Notes: generated by a model not told the origin, from the sequence alone. A stretch of DNA of 64,000 nucleotides from Scilla litardierei (GCA_030789695.1 CM061141.1:194877689-194941688), one strand, 5' to 3'. Positions 47,713-59,040 are shown, counted from the stretch's first letter. Translations and numbers: made by a program.

Positions 47713-47857
47713 GGTTTTGTTGGTGGCCCATACAGGTCACTCTTCTGTAACTGCGATTATCAGAATAACGATAATAATAATAGAATGTCCAATAAGCTAA
47801 GTTCGACATCCGAGTCATAAGCTATGAGTCTAATTGTTTCGTTTTTTGTGTCATTAG
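47713..47857 (+). other. Chromo-3 leader
   Basis: 145 bp between LTR and gag. I see no standard initiator-Met primer site directly after the LTR; TTGGTGGCCC at about 47720 is the only TGG-type candidate. It ends GTTTTTTGTGTCATTAG before the gag ATG. Confidence 0.5.
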
Positions 47858-48986
47858 ATGGCAGGAAGGCGATTCACCCGTGGTGGTGGTAGCGCGCCCC
47901 CTCATGACGAGGAGCCTGAGCGGGAGCCCACCAATGGGGAGATGATGTGGATGATGCTTCAGATGATGCAGGTGCAGTAGGGCGTGCTCCTGCAAGTCCA
48001 GAATGCTCCAGTTGGTCGAGCTGCTCGGGCGATTCCGGAGGCCCCTCGCTCCGAGCCTGGAGCGAAGCAGTTTCGGGAGCTGGGTCCCGCTTATTTTAAC
48101 GGGTCTGAGGGTCCTCTAGCTGCCGATGAGTGGATTAGGAACATAGAGGATAATTTGAATTTGGCGAAGATCGGCCCGGCTGGATGGGTTGATTTGGCGA
48201 AAAGGCAGCTCAAGGAGAATGCTCGGAACTGGTGGGATGCGGAAGAGAAGATGCTGGTAGAGCCGATAGCTTGGGCTACCTTTAAGTCCAGGTTTGATGA
48301 GGAGTTCTTTCCGAAGGCTGCTAGGAAGGAGATGCTGCAGTGTTTTATTGATCTGAAGCAAGGAAGCTTGACGGTGGACCAGTACCACCAAGAGTTCACT
48401 AGACTGAGTCGGTTCACACCGAAGATGGTGCAGGATGCTGAGGAGAGGGCTCAGAGGTTCCTGCAGGGACTTTCTTTGGAGCTTCGGATTTTTGTGTCTT
48501 CCTCTGATCTAGAGTCTTATCAGAAGGTTTTGGTAGCTGCGAGGAGGCAGGAGCTGAACCTGAACCAGAGGAGAGGACATGTTGCTGGAGTTGGGAAGAG
48601 GCCTATGGAGCAGGCCAGAGCGGTGGTTAGGCCTGGTTTCAAGCCTAATCAGCCAGCTCAGTTCAAGAGGCCAGGTGGGCCTGTTCTGAAGACTTGCAGC
48701 CATTGCGGCAAGGCGGGCCATGTGAGGGACCAGTGCAAGAGGCTTTTGGGACAGTGCTTGGTCTACGGCGATGCTTCGCATACTCTGAAGGATTGCCCAA
48801 GCATCAAGCAGCCGTGGAAGGGACCTGTTGCAGCTCAGCCGTTGCAGCAGAGAGCACCGGTACCTGCTGGTCGCGGAGCAGCTCTCGTGCCGTAGAGGCA
48901 GGCTTTTCAGCTGGCCGTGCAGCCGAGGAGGCAGGCTTTTCTGATGACCGCTGTGGAGAGCGAGGCAGTGGATGAGGTTATCGCAG
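47858..48986 (+). pseudogene. gag: Chromo-3 gag with two premature stops
   Basis: ATG 47858 starts MAGRRFTRGGG. A TAG at 47978-47980 breaks the frame, which resumes at once. The capsid shows KQFRELGPAYFNGSEGPLAA, ADEWIRNIEDNL, WDAEEKMLVEPIAWATFKS and QYHQEFTRLSRFTPKMV. The first zinc knuckle, CSHCGKAGHVRDQC, is intact; the second, CLVYGDASHTLKDC, has Tyr for the second Cys. A TAG at 48893-48895 precedes the tail QAFLMTAVESEAVDEVIAG, which is conserved in Chromo-1 and Chromo-2 and leads into intron 1. Gag would form the particle and bind RNA. The stops are recent-looking point changes in an otherwise continuous frame. Confidence 0.88.
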
Positions 48987-49098
48987 GTAACCCTCAATCT
49001 AGTTGTTCCTTCTTAGTTGGTTTTGTTTGTTAGATTATGTTGTTTGCTTGTACATGATTGCTTGCTAGACTAGGGCTTGATTGTTAGGCTGTCTGTAG
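48987..49098 (+). other. Chromo-3 candidate intron 1 between gag and protease (112 bp)
   Basis: Donor CGCAG|GTAACC, acceptor CTGTAG|GTGTGA. The phase-1 join gives Val-Ile-Ala-Gly-Val-Ile-Leu. It is T-rich and has stops in frame. The 112 bases are not a multiple of three, yet the gag frame from 47858 and the pol frame agree exactly after removal. Confidence 0.78.
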
Positions 49099-51517
49099 GT
49101 GTGATTTTGGTGTGCACATTTCCTGCACGAGTCCTCTTTGACTCAGGTGCATCGATGTGCATTTTGGCGTGGCACTTGGTGGAGAAGCATTCCTTGTCGA
49201 CGTCCCCTCTTCCCAGGAGTTGGAATATCGTTACAGGAAACGGCGTGATCTCGGTGCATCGTGGTTGCAATTCTTACCCGTTGGTGGTCTGTGGACATGA
49301 GCTTTACGCTGATTTTATTGTCCACGACATCATCAACTATGATGCGGTCCTTGGGATGGATTGGCTTGCGAGCTTCTATGCTACGATCGACTGTCGGAAG
49401 AAGGTGGTGTTCGAGATTCCTGGACATCCAGTATTTGAGTTCAGCCGAGGTAGCAGTTCGCTTGGCCCTGTCAGATTTCGGGCCAGACCGGTGGAGATTG
49501 TGGCTATGCAGATGGAGCAGGAGAGGCCTGCGGTAGTGCGGGACTTCGATGACGTCTTCCCCGAGGAGATGACTGGGCTGCCGCCCGATCGAGCTCTTGA
49601 GTTTTCGATTGATCTTATTCCGGGGGCGCAGCCGATTTCAAAGGCGCCATATCGTATGGCTCCAGCAGAGTTGGAGGAATTGCGGAAGCAGCTGGATGAG
49701 CTTTTGCAGAAGGGTTATATCAATCCTAGTGTGTCTCCGTGGGGAGCACCGGTGCTGCTGGTTAAGAAGAAGGATGGTTCGCGTCGCATGTGCGTGAACT
49801 ATCGGGAGTTGAATGCGATGACCGTGAAGAATAAATACACGTTGCCTCGCATTGATGATATTTTTGATCAGCTTGGACGTTTGAGGGTGTTTTCGAAGTT
49901 GGATCTGAGGAGTTGTTATCATCAGCTGAAGGTGAAGAAGGAAGATGTTCCGAAGACAGCGTTCAGGACGAAGTATGGACACTACGAGTTTGTGGTTATG
50001 CCTTTCGGTGTAACCAACGCTCCTGCAGTTTTCATGAATCTGATGAACCTAATTTTCTACGACTTTTTAGACAAGTTTGTCGTTATCTTTATTGACGACA
50101 TTCTGATCTATTCAAAGTCGGAGGAAGAACATGCCTCGCACTTGAGGATAGTGTTGGAGATCTTGAGGAAGCATTGTTTGTATGCTAAGTTTTCGAAGTG
50201 CGTGTTTTGGCTGGACAGAGTTGCTTTTCTGGGGCATGTGGTGTCTGAAGATGGTATTTCAGTGGATCCCGAGAAGATTAAGGCCATCAGAGAGTGGCAT
50301 GTTCCGCAGTCAGCATCTGAGATCCGAAGTTTCCTTGGGCTTGCTGGTTACTATCGGCGCTTCATTAAGGACTTTTCCCGTATTACCGAGCCGATGACCA
50401 GATTGACGCGGAAGGATGTACCTTTTGTTTGGTCGGGTGATTGTGAGGATGCCTTCGGTGTTCTGAGGGAGAGATTGACGACTGCCCCTATTCTTGTTGT
50501 GCCTGATCGCAGTGGGGGATTTGAGATCTTTTGCGATGCTTCTGGCAAGGGTCTCGGTTGTGTGTTGCATCAGCACGGGCATGTTGTGGCATATGCTTCT
50601 CGTCAGCTCAAGACTCATGAGAAGAATTACCCGACGCACGATTTGGAGTTGGCTGCTGTCGTGTTTACGCTCAAGATTTGGATGTACTTCTTGCTGAGTG
50701 AGAAAGTGAAGATCTTCACCGATCACAAAAGCTTGAAGTATATTTTTACTCAGAAGGAGCTCAACATGCGACAGCGTCGATGGTTGGAGCTCATGGCGGA
50801 TTATGAGATTGATTTGCAGTATCACCCTGGCAAGGTGAATGTGGTTCCGGATGCGCTGAGTAGGCTTCCAGCGGTGATGATTTTGACCTCGCAGTGGAGA
50901 TTGCAGCAGGATTTTCGTGGGTCTGGTGTTGAGATCGTTCTTCCTGGTGAATCTTCTTCGTTGATGTGTATGCAGATACAGTCGACGATCGTGGATCGGA
51001 TCAAGGCTGGTCAGGCTGGAGACCCGAAGTTGGTTAAGATTCGGGAGCAGGTGGAAGCCGGTCTGTGGACTGACTTTTTGATTCATAAGGATGGCTCGTT
51101 GATATTTGGAGCTAGGTTGTGTGTGCCAGTTGGGGATATTAGAGAGGAGTTGTTGGTGGAGGCACACAGTTCGCCGTATTCTGTGCATCCCCTGGTGGGA
51201 CCAAGATGTACAAGGATCTTCGTCTGAATTTTTGGTGGCATGGTATGAAGAGGAGTGTGGCTTGGAGTGTAGCCTAGTGCTTGGTTTGCCAGCAAGTGAA
51301 GGCGGAGCATCAGCGTACGGCAGGGTTGCTACAACCGCTTCCGATTCCAGAGTGGAAGTGGCAACACATCACTATGGATTTCGTGACTGGACTACCTCGG
51401 AGTCCGAAGCAGAATGACGTGATTTAGGTGATCGTAGACCGATTGACCAAATCTGCGCACTTTATTCCATTTCGAGTAGGGCAGTCCACTGAGGCGCTAG
51501 CGAGGAGATACATGGAG
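49099..51517 (+). pseudogene. pol: Chromo-3 protease, RT, RNase H and integrase core exon; late frameshift
   Basis: Open from the intron acceptor to a shift near 51190. Protease: [36 protein letters not shown] and the catalytic [11 protein letters not shown]. RNase [27 protein letters not shown]. After [12 protein letters not shown] an extra C (near 51190-51194) shifts the frame. The integrase zinc-binding and core segments continue in the next frame with TAG stops near 51276 and 51426, keeping [18 protein letters not shown] and [10 protein letters not shown]. The exon ends at RRYME. Known role: particle maturation, cDNA synthesis and insertion. RT and RNase H look catalytically complete; integrase cannot be made. 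Confidence 0.9.
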
Positions 51518-51588
51518 GTAAATTCTTTTACTCTCCGTTTCTATTTCCTTTTCCTAGTTTAAATAGTGATGTAACGTGAATCGTGCAG
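51518..51588 (+). other. Chromo-3 candidate intron 2 in integrase (71 bp)
   Basis: Donor GGAG|GTAAAT, acceptor GTGCAG|GAG. Removal gives Tyr-Met-Glu-Glu-Ile-Val, the reading that Chromo-1 has with no interruption at about 33463. It contains in-frame stops. The same intron is in Chromo-2 with 70 bp. Confidence 0.85.
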
Positions 51589-52491
51589 GAGATCGTACGA
51601 CTTCACGGAGTCCCTGTGAGTATCGTGTCAGACAGAGACACGAGGTTCACATCTCAGTTCTGGCAGAGTTTGCAGAAGAGTTTGGGTACGCGTCTGAGTT
51701 TCAGCACGGCGTACCATCCGCAGACGGATGGCCAGTCCGAGAGGACGATTCAGATCTTGGAGGACATGCTGAGGGCGTGCATGTTGGATTTCAAGGGTTC
51801 GTGGGAGGACCATCTACATCTGGTGGAGTTCTCTTACAACAACAGCTTCCAGGCAAGTATTGGCATGGCGCCTTTCGTTGCGCTGTATGGGAGGAAATGT
51901 CGATCGCCGTTGAGTTGGGATTACGTTGGTGATCGGGAGCTGTTGGGACCTGAGATGATTGTGGAGGCTGTGGATGTTGTCAGGAACATTCGGGAGAGGT
52001 TGAGGATTGCTCAAGACCGTTTTAAGCATTGGGCGGATGCTAAACGCCGTCCTTTGGAGTTTCAGCCGGGCAACCATGTGTTTCTGAAGATTTCCCCGAA
52101 TCGTGGTGTGATTCGCTTTGGGAAGCGAGGGAAGTTGAGCCCGCGATACATTGGACCGTTTGACATTCTGGAGAAGGTTGGCGAGGTAGCTTACCGCTTA
52201 GCCTTGCCGCCATCTTTGGAAGGAGTTCACAATGTTTTCCCTGTGTCGCAGCTTCGTCGATACATCAGCGATCCATCTCATGCTGTGGATTTCTCGGAGA
52301 TCACTGTTCGCCCTGATATGACATATGACCAGCAGCCAGTGCAGATTTTGGACAGGCGTCAGAAGTCACTCCGGAACAAGGTTGTCAATCTTGTGAGGGT
52401 GATGTGGCGACACGGCTCGCCAGGAGAGTCTACTTGGGAGAATGAGGATGAAATGAGAGAGCGCTACCCACTTTTGTTCCCGGACACGTGA
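51589..52491 (+). CDS. pol: Chromo-3 integrase C-terminal part and chromodomain exon
   Basis: About 300 codons without a stop to a TGA at 52489-52491. Integrase: [15 protein letters not shown] with the second catalytic Asp and QTDGQSERT with the Glu 36 residues on. The DNA-binding SH3-like part follows ([37 protein letters not shown]). The chromodomain-like C-terminus includes [28 protein letters not shown] and the end RYPLLFPDT. This exon is intact and shows what Chromo-2 lost by frameshift. In the family the chromodomain steers integration, probably to heterochromatin. Confidence 0.88.
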   Translation, partial: EIVRLHGVPVSIVSDRDTRFTSQFWQSLQKSLGTRLSFSTAYHPQTDGQSERTIQILEDMLRACMLDFKGSWEDHLHLVEFSYNNSFQASIGMAPFVALYGRKCRSPLSWDYVGDRELLGPEMIVEAVDVVRNIRERLRIAQDRFKHWADAKRRPLEFQPGNHVFLKISPNRGVIRFGKRGKLSPRYIGPFDILEKVGEVAYRLALPPSLEGVHNVFPVSQLRRYISDPSHAVDFSEITVRPDMTYDQQPVQILDRRQKSLRNKVVNLVRVMWRHGSPGESTWENEDEMRERYPLLFPDT

Positions 52492-52523
52492 GTGTTGGGA
52501 AATTCCGATGACGGAATTTTTCT

Positions 52524-52537
52524 TAAGTTGGAGAGGA
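52524..52537 (+). promoter_or_regulatory. Chromo-3 polypurine tract
   Basis: AAGTTGGAGAGGA directly precedes TGTAACGAC of the 3' LTR. Chromo-2 has the same tract. Confidence 0.85.
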
Positions 52538-53655
52538 TGTAACGACTGGTTTTCATATACTTGGATTATCTATATTATATATGTGTGTGTTTTGGTGGAT
52601 TTTCTCCTTATGCGTGGTTTCCATCTCCATAGCTTTCGTTTTCGTTCGTTTCATTATGATTTTCTAGTTTCTTTCTTAACTCATTGATCTTGGAGTAAGT
52701 CATTCGTGACAAGCTTCATATCGCTCAAATATTAGAGATAGGTTGATCTTAGAAGCCGTAGGAATCTTCCTAGAACTTCGCGCTTTGATTCGGCACTTTT
52801 CGTGCACTCTAGTTGGTTCAAGAAAGGGAACCAACCGACTAGATTGAGATCTAGTCGGTCGACAACTCTTCTCAGACCGACTAGTTTACGTCAGTCATTT
52901 TTAGCCAAGTTACTGTTTACTCTTAGTCGGTCTAAGAACAACCACCGACCGACTAGATGCGCAACTAGTCAGTCAGAACTTGCTCTCAGACCGACTAGTT
53001 CCTTTGATGACTGTTACCTGAGTTACTGTTTATCATTAGTCGGTCCATGAACTCTCACCGACCGACTAGGTTGCAAACTAGTCGGTCGACGGGCCTTCAC
53101 AGACCAGCTAATTCACTACCCAGATTTTTCCCTACTTTCGCTGTTTGATTTTAGTCGGTCACAGATGGTCGACCGACCGACTAGTTCTTAAACTAGTCGG
53201 TCAACAACTCTTCTTAGACCAACTAACTGCTGTCGTAAACTTAGGGTTTGCCCAGCCGCCGGGTTGTTTCTATTTAAACCCCCGATCGTTTTCTTTTCTT
53301 TCTTTCTCTTCTCCTGGCCTTTTCCCTTCCCCCTTGACCTCTGATCTTCCCCAAACTTCCCCAAGCCATTCCTCCTTCCTCTAGAGCTCCTCTTCCCCTC
53401 CACTTAGGCCGGCCACCATGCCTTAGGCCTCCTCCAACCCCCAAAACCCCCAAATCTCGATTTCTCCATATTTCCTCGCCATTTCCAGATCTGAACCGTA
53501 GCTCCCTGGATCGTTCTTCCGTCACCGTGCTTGCTCGGCATCGTTCTTCCACTTACGATTCGGTAATAGCTCGATCCTATAATATGCTCAATACCCATTT
53601 TTTTTATTTTTGTTAAACCCTAATAGAACTAATATTGTTTTGCTAGACAGCGATT
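52538..53655 (+). repeat. Chromo-3 3' LTR, first 1118 bp, cut by Athila-B
   Basis: It aligns with 45407-46520, including the palindromic array (52830-53230) and the TATA-like TATTTAAA (53271-53278). It stops after GACAGCGATT. In the 5' LTR that sequence continues CCATCACCGTAG (46522 onward), so the rest should follow Athila-B after a CGATT duplication. Confidence 0.9.
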
Positions 53656-55215
53656 TGACGTGCGTTTATATTTCATATATTCACGCACGTTTTCTTTTGT
53701 GTTTCTCCGTGTTTTTTCCGCCGTCTCTTATTCGTTTTCGTGTATTTTCCCGTTTTCTTTCACTTTTCTTTGTTTTTCCATGATTGCAGGGGATTGACCA
53801 CGTAGGGGACGTTTAACGATGATATCCCAAGTCCCCGGAGCAACGGGAGAAGTCACGCGTGATCCAGGGGGTCAAACGCCAAAGAATTCATCTTTCAGCC
53901 CCTCACCCGGTCGGTTGGTCATCTCCAACCGATCGGGTGATGCACGCGTGCACCACCCGGTCTCTGCCGCAGCTCACAAAGAAGTCACCCGACCGGTTCG
54001 CAGACCGGTTCAGCGGGGGCTATTCTCTGTTTTCTCGAAGCAAAACGCCAACCGATCGGGTGACTCTCACCCGATCGGTTCACCTGTAGCTGAAGAAGAA
54101 GAGCAGAAGACACGGACGTCGAACCGATCGATTCACCCGACTGCTTCAAGATCCAACTGGTCACTCAAGAACTCACCCGACCGGTTCATGTGATCGGGTG
54201 AAAGCTCGTCGTTTTCTGTTATTAATTTGTAACGGATCAACCGATCGGTTGACTTGTCAACGGATCGGTTGATGCGAAGGTCTATAAATAGAACCCCTAG
54301 GGTTCCAGAAACGGGAGCTGTTATTTTTTCTACTGTTTTATTTCCTTGTGACGGCTGTAATTGTTACTCTTTCGTAAGTTTTCAGATCTTTCTAAAATTT
54401 TAGTATTGTCTTTATTACTCTATTACTTCCGCATTGCAATTGTCCGATTATGATTCCAACGGTTAAATTTCATTTAGATCGCTTTTTCATGAATTTTTGT
54501 GAGTAGTTCCCAAATCTGGGATTTTGGTGGAAACCCCTTCGGGGGCTCTTCCCGATGCGTCCATAGGGTCAGGAAATCGATAGGGAGTAGGAATCTAACG
54601 GTTACGCGGGGTGTTTCATTGTCATCGGCGGGAAAAAGACCGCCTTTGACCGTTGGGCCAAGGGGGAATAAACTTGGCGGTTGACTCCCTAGCCATAGCT
54701 CACACCTTTAGCGTAGACGCCGAATCCTAGCACGCGGGAGCGGCAGGATGAGACGTTGGGAGATATCGTTGCGGGCTTAGTGCTCCCGGGATCGATCAGT
54801 GTTAATGGACACGGGAGTGCCCACTGATCGAATCCGGGAAGTCCGGTGTATCATCCTGGACACCGACCGGAATATCGGGCCCATGGGACGCCGGTACCAC
54901 TTTCAGAGGCAACGTCTCACCATTAGACCCTAATCCCAATCGCTATCCATACCTGTAGGCCGTATCGGCGAGAGTCTCTCGTCGGGTTGGAAACCAAAGT
55001 CCCAGGTTTTCTTTCTTGTTGTTCATACCCATTTATTTCCTTTCGTGACAACCATTCACCGATTCGGGCTAGCTCGCCCCTCGGGGTGATTTTGGTCCTA
55101 CCTGACCCAAGCACAACCTCGCCTCCCTGAGTTCGATATTCCCGCACCCTACACTAACCGTGAAACTTGCGGTAAACGACACCGCGCCGCCGCGACTCGA
55201 GCGGGGCGCCGGTCA
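53656..55215 (+). repeat. Athila-B 5' LTR (1560 bp)
   Basis: It starts TGACGTGCGTTTATA, as at 62870. The end GGTCA is six bases before the primer site. Array of ACCGATCGG and CACCCGATCGGGTG palindromes at 53905-54275, then TATA (TCTATAAATA, 54281-54290). The first 35 bases contain a CGTGCG...CGCACG inverted repeat. Frames inside it are not genes. Confidence 0.92.
53905..54290 (+). promoter_or_regulatory. Palindromic ACCGATCGG array and TATA box in the Athila-B LTR
   Basis: More than a dozen copies of ACCGATCGG(T/G) and near relatives, several forming hairpins such as CACCCGATCGGTTCACC, end about 10 bp before TCTATAAATA. The same module is repeated inside the element at 59220-59585. Confidence 0.7.
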
Positions 55216-55221
55216 AGTTTA

Positions 55222-55239
55222 TGGCGCCGTTGCTGGGGA
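55222..55239 (+). promoter_or_regulatory. Athila-B primer binding site (tRNA-Asp)
   Basis: TGGCGCCGTTGCTGGGGA matches the complement of the plant tRNA-Asp 3' end at 17 of 18 positions, with a different mismatch from Athila-A. Confidence 0.92.
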
Positions 55240-55504
55240 GGCAACGTGCTTGTTATTTTAGGATCTTTTGAACCCTCGTGTCTAGCCCATATCCCTACCT
55301 CGCGATAATTTTCGCTCTCTCTACACTTTTAGATTTCACTTGGATATACTGTGGATAGTAATTGTATAAAGCTAATTGACTGGATCACCGTGCTTCCATC
55401 GCAACTTGCGGTTCCCGTTTATGCAACCTGTGCTTTTGACGTGTTTGCCACTTGTGCAGTTCTCTCTCTCTCCTTTCGTATAAGATCCCGGGCCCACGGC
55501 AAAG
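55240..55504 (+). other. Athila-B leader where gag should be
   Basis: Only 265 bp separate the primer site from the pol ATG. No gag or protease motif is present in any frame. The stretch is pyrimidine-rich near its end (TTCTCTCTCTCTCC, about 55459-55472). Confidence 0.6.
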
Positions 55505-58500
55505 ATGTTGCATGCAGTTTCAGGGGACATCTGGGATCACTCTCACCATATCCGCTGCTTGGCGCAGAGCTTAGTAGAATCACTGAATACTTCGAATATA
55601 CTATCCCTCCTGTCTGCCGCCGTGGAAGGCCAGAGATATCGAGATGCGCAGGAGCACCTTGCCATGGCAAGTCCCTTTCCCCACGGAGAAATGGCGTATA
55701 TCGACAACCATGGTCTCGAATGTGAAGAAGAAGAGTTAACCGCAGAGTTGTGTCAGGAGAGCCACCCGACCAGGTTTGGAGGCGACGCTGAACAGGAATC
55801 AATCTATCCCTTGCAGACTTCTATTGAGCGTCCCCGGTCTTTGGACAATGGAGAAGCTGGAAACGGTTGTGGAGAATCGTCGATGACTGAAACCTGTTTT
55901 CACCTACAAGCCTTCTTCCCGGATAATTATGATGAGCTCGGAAGAGACCCGGTGCATCCCTCGATCGTTCCCACTATACCCTGCGAAATTTCACCGTGCG
56001 GAGCCACGGCCGAGGGTGAGATTCCGGATGCTGGCTTCAGTGAAATCCACGAAGAACTCCTTTCCCTTGAGGATGCTCAGCTTGAAAAGTATGCGTCAGG
56101 GCCCCAAGAAGTTGAGATGAAAGAATTACCGCTGGGGCTTAAATATGAATATTTGGGAGCAGGCTCGACCCTTCCGGTTATAGTCAACTCTTCACTACCC
56201 GAAGACCAAATGACCAAACTTCTTGGAGTTCTAAAAAGGTTTAAAGGAGTTTTCAAATATGCAATTGAGGATTTAAAAGGGGTTAGCTTAGGCCTCTGCT
56301 CACACAGAATTCTGCTTGAAGATGAGCAAGCCTCCTCGATTGAGCCACAGCGGAGGTTAAATCCCATAATGATGGAAGTTGTGAAGAAAGAGATTGTTAG
56401 GCTTCTACATGCCGGTATTATATACCCCATCTCCGATAGTCGTTGGGTTAGCCCGGTGCACGTTGTACCCAAGAAAGGAGGGATGACGGTGGTTCGCAAT
56501 GAAAAGAACGAGCTTCTACCAACGAGGACCGTCACGGGGTACAGGATGTGCATTGACTATAGAAGGCTGAACAAGGCTACAAGGAAGGATCATTACCCCC
56601 TCCCCTTTATTGACCAGATGCTCGAGAGGCCGGCAAAGCATAATTATTTCTGTTTCATGGACGGGTATTCAGGATTTCTTCAAATCCCTATTCATAACGA
56701 TGACCAGGAGAAGACGACTTTCACTTGCCCGTTCGGGACGTATGCCTATAGAAGAATGCCGTTCGGACTTTGTAACGCCCCTGCTACATTCCAAAGACTC
56801 ATGTCCGCTATCTTCTCCGACTACTCCCAAGACATCATGGAGGTGTTCATGGACGACTTCTCAGTCTACGGAACTAAATTTGACTCGTGCCTCAGTAATC
56901 TCACTAAGGTCCTGGAGAGATGTCAGGAAAAGGGACTAGTCCTAAACTGGGAGAAGTGTCACTTCATGGTCCAAGAGGGAGTTGTGCTGGGACACATCAT
57001 CTCTTCGAGGGGAATCGAGGTTGATAAGGCTAAAGTCGAAGTGATTGAAAAGCTTCCACCACCGCACAATCTTCGAGGAGTCCGTGGTTTCTTAGGACAC
57101 GCGGGATTTTATCGCCGCTTCATAAAAGACTTCTCGAAGATTTCCAGGCCTCTGACCCAGCTCCTCGTGAAGGACGCACCTTTCGTCTTCAGCAAGGAGT
57201 GTATGGAGGCCTTCCGCACTTTGAAGCAAGCATTGATTTCCGCACCCATAATACAGCCACCAGACTGGAAACTCCCCTTTGAGCTGATGTGTGACGCTAG
57301 TGATTATGCGGTTGGTGCCGTCCTAGGGCAGAGGAAAGATAAAAATCTTCATGTCATATATTATACGAGCAAAACCCTTGATGCCGCCCAAAGAAATTAT
57401 ACTACCACGGAAAAGGAATTGCTCGCGGTGATCTACGCCATGGATAAGTTCCGACAATATCTCGTTGGCGCCAAGGTGATCGTACACACGGATCACGCGG
57501 CTCTTAAGTACCTATTGAACAAGAAGGAAGCCAAGCCACGACTCATTAGATGGATTCTCCTCCTCCAGGAGTTTGACCTGGAAATCAGAGACAAGAAGGG
57601 GGCGGAGAATGTTGTTGCCGATCACCTGTCCAGGATGCCCACTCTCGATTTGAATGCTACACCGATCGATGATTCACTCCCTGACGAGCATCTCTTCTCT
57701 GTCTCTTCCTCCTGGACCCCCTGGTACGCCGACATCGCAAATTATCTGGCTTGTGCCATCGTTCCCCACAATGTGAGCTTTCAGCAGAAGAAGAAATTTT
57801 TCCATGAGGTCCGCAAATTCTATTGGGATGACCCCCACCTATACAAAACCTGCAATGATGGAGTGATACGAAGATACATCCCTGAAACTGAGGCGACTTC
57901 AATCATTTCCCACTACCACGGGCAGCAATGTGGAGGGCACACGTGCGCCTACAAGACCACCGCAAAAATTCTCCAAAGCGGATTCTACTGGCCTACACTC
58001 TTCAAGGACACATATGTTTATGTCCAAGCCTGCGATAGATGCCAAAGAGCTGGGAATATCTCCAAAAGAAATGAGATGCCTCAACACTACATCCTGGAGA
58101 TAGAAATCTTCGATGTATGGGGAGTGGACTTCATGGGACCGTTCCCTTCTTCCTCGGGGAACCAGTATATCTTGGTGGCCGTAGACTACGTGTCGAAATG
58201 GGTTGAAGAGGTGGCCAGTACAACCAATGACTCCAGAGTGGTGGCCAAGTTCTTTAAAAGCAACATCTTCCCGCGGTTCGGTGTGCCTCGTGTCCTGATC
58301 AGTGACGGAGGGAGCCACTTTATAGAGAAGAAATTTGAGGCCCTCTTAAAAAAATACGGGGTACAACACCGGGTGGGGCGTGCCTACCACCCGCAAACCA
58401 GCGGTCAGGCGAAAGTCTCTAACCGGGAGATTAAAAGCATACTAGAAAAGACAGTGGCCAATTCCAGGAAGGACTGGTCATCAAAGCTCCCTGACGCGCT

Positions 58501-59026
58501 TTGGGCTTACAGGACGGCATTTAAAACTCCTATCGGCACTACTCCCTACCGGCTCGTCTATGGGAAAGCTTGCCATCTTCCTGTGGAATTGGAACATAAG
58601 GCATATTGGGCGGTTAAGAATCTGAACTTCGACACCAAGAAGGTAGGAGTGCACCGGCAGCTACAACTCAACGAACTCGACGAAATCCGGCTCAATGCCT
58701 ATGAGAACGCCAAGATCTACAAGGAGAAGCTGAAGCGGTGGCACGATAAGCGAATTTTAAAAAGGGAATTCAAAGAAGGGGACTTAGTTCTCCTGTTCAA
58801 CTCACAGCTGAAGCTCTTTCCTGGGAAACTCAAGTCAAGATGGCCGGGACCGTTCCACGTCACCAAGGTTTTCCCGCATGGGGCTATCGAGATAATGGGA
58901 AGGGATGAGCCGTTTAAAGTAAACGGGCAGCGTCTGAAACACTATGCAGTAGCAGAACCAGAATTCTCTCCGGTCGGATCCCCCACGAGTGACAACTCTT
59001 CCTCTAACCCTCCGGATCCTAATTGA
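55505..59026 (+). CDS. pol: Athila-B pol: novel N-terminus, RT, RNase H, integrase; no gag or protease
   Basis: 1173 codons without a stop. Residues 1 to about 185 match nothing I recognise: an acidic segment with [13 protein letters not shown] and several Cys. From about 190 the Athila PR-RT linker begins ([20 protein letters not shown]). [34 protein letters not shown], catalytic FMDD at 448-451. RNase [15 protein letters not shown] (Asp 597), [21 protein letters not shown]. Integrase: zinc-binding His near 803 through CDRCQ, core Asp 875 (WGVDFMGPF) and Asp 934 (ISDGGSHF), but position 970, where the catalytic Glu belongs, is Lys (AAA, 58412-58414). The C-terminal part has [18 protein letters not shown] and RNase H could be active; integrase probably is not. 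Gag and protease would have to come from another element. Confidence 0.9.
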   Translation: MLHAVSGDIWDHSHHIRCLAQSLVESLNTSNILSLLSAAVEGQRYRDAQEHLAMASPFPHGEMAYIDNHGLECEEEELTAELCQESHPTRFGGDAEQESIYPLQTSIERPRSLDNGEAGNGCGESSMTETCFHLQAFFPDNYDELGRDPVHPSIVPTIPCEISPCGATAEGEIPDAGFSEIHEELLSLEDAQLEKYASGPQEVEMKELPLGLKYEYLGAGSTLPVIVNSSLPEDQMTKLLGVLKRFKGVFKYAIEDLKGVSLGLCSHRILLEDEQASSIEPQRRLNPIMMEVVKKEIVRLLHAGIIYPISDSRWVSPVHVVPKKGGMTVVRNEKNELLPTRTVTGYRMCIDYRRLNKATRKDHYPLPFIDQMLERPAKHNYFCFMDGYSGFLQIPIHNDDQEKTTFTCPFGTYAYRRMPFGLCNAPATFQRLMSAIFSDYSQDIMEVFMDDFSVYGTKFDSCLSNLTKVLERCQEKGLVLNWEKCHFMVQEGVVLGHIISSRGIEVDKAKVEVIEKLPPPHNLRGVRGFLGHAGFYRRFIKDFSKISRPLTQLLVKDAPFVFSKECMEAFRTLKQALISAPIIQPPDWKLPFELMCDASDYAVGAVLGQRKDKNLHVIYYTSKTLDAAQRNYTTTEKELLAVIYAMDKFRQYLVGAKVIVHTDHAALKYLLNKKEAKPRLIRWILLLQEFDLEIRDKKGAENVVADHLSRMPTLDLNATPIDDSLPDEHLFSVSSSWTPWYADIANYLACAIVPHNVSFQQKKKFFHEVRKFYWDDPHLYKTCNDGVIRRYIPETEATSIISHYHGQQCGGHTCAYKTTAKILQSGFYWPTLFKDTYVYVQACDRCQRAGNISKRNEMPQHYILEIEIFDVWGVDFMGPFPSSSGNQYILVAVDYVSKWVEEVASTTNDSRVVAKFFKSNIFPRFGVPRVLISDGGSHFIEKKFEALLKKYGVQHRVGRAYHPQTSGQAKVSNREIKSILEKTVANSRKDWSSKLPDALWAYRTAFKTPIGTTPYRLVYGKACHLPVELEHKAYWAVKNLNFDTKKVGVHRQLQLNELDEIRLNAYENAKIYKEKLKRWHDKRILKREFKEGDLVLLFNSQLKLFPGKLKSRWPGPFHVTKVFPHGAIEIMGRDEPFKVNGQRLKHYAVAEPEFSPVGSPTSDNSSSNPPDPN

Positions 59027-59040
59027 CCACCGCTGCGGGC

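Larger units (their letters stand above)
45407..53655 (+). mobile_element. Chromo-3: two-intron chromovirus, 3' LTR cut by Athila-B
   Basis: 5' LTR, leader, gag, intron 1, protease to integrase, intron 2, integrase end with chromodomain, polypurine tract and the first 1118 bp of the 3' LTR. By eye the LTR copies differ at about 44 positions in 1118 bp (about 4%). It is inserted into the Chromo-2 gag after TCCTC (45402-45406). Two gag stops, one pol frameshift and two pol stops make it non-autonomous. Confidence 0.9.

Noticed and set aside
53905..54275. Regular short palindromic repeats resembling a CRISPR array
   Set aside because: Spacing is irregular, words vary, there are no constant-length spacers or cas genes, and the arrays lie inside plant LTRs.
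55505..56080. A captured host gene at the Athila-B pol N-terminus
   Set aside because: I recognise no host domain, so I list it only as unrecognised sequence.
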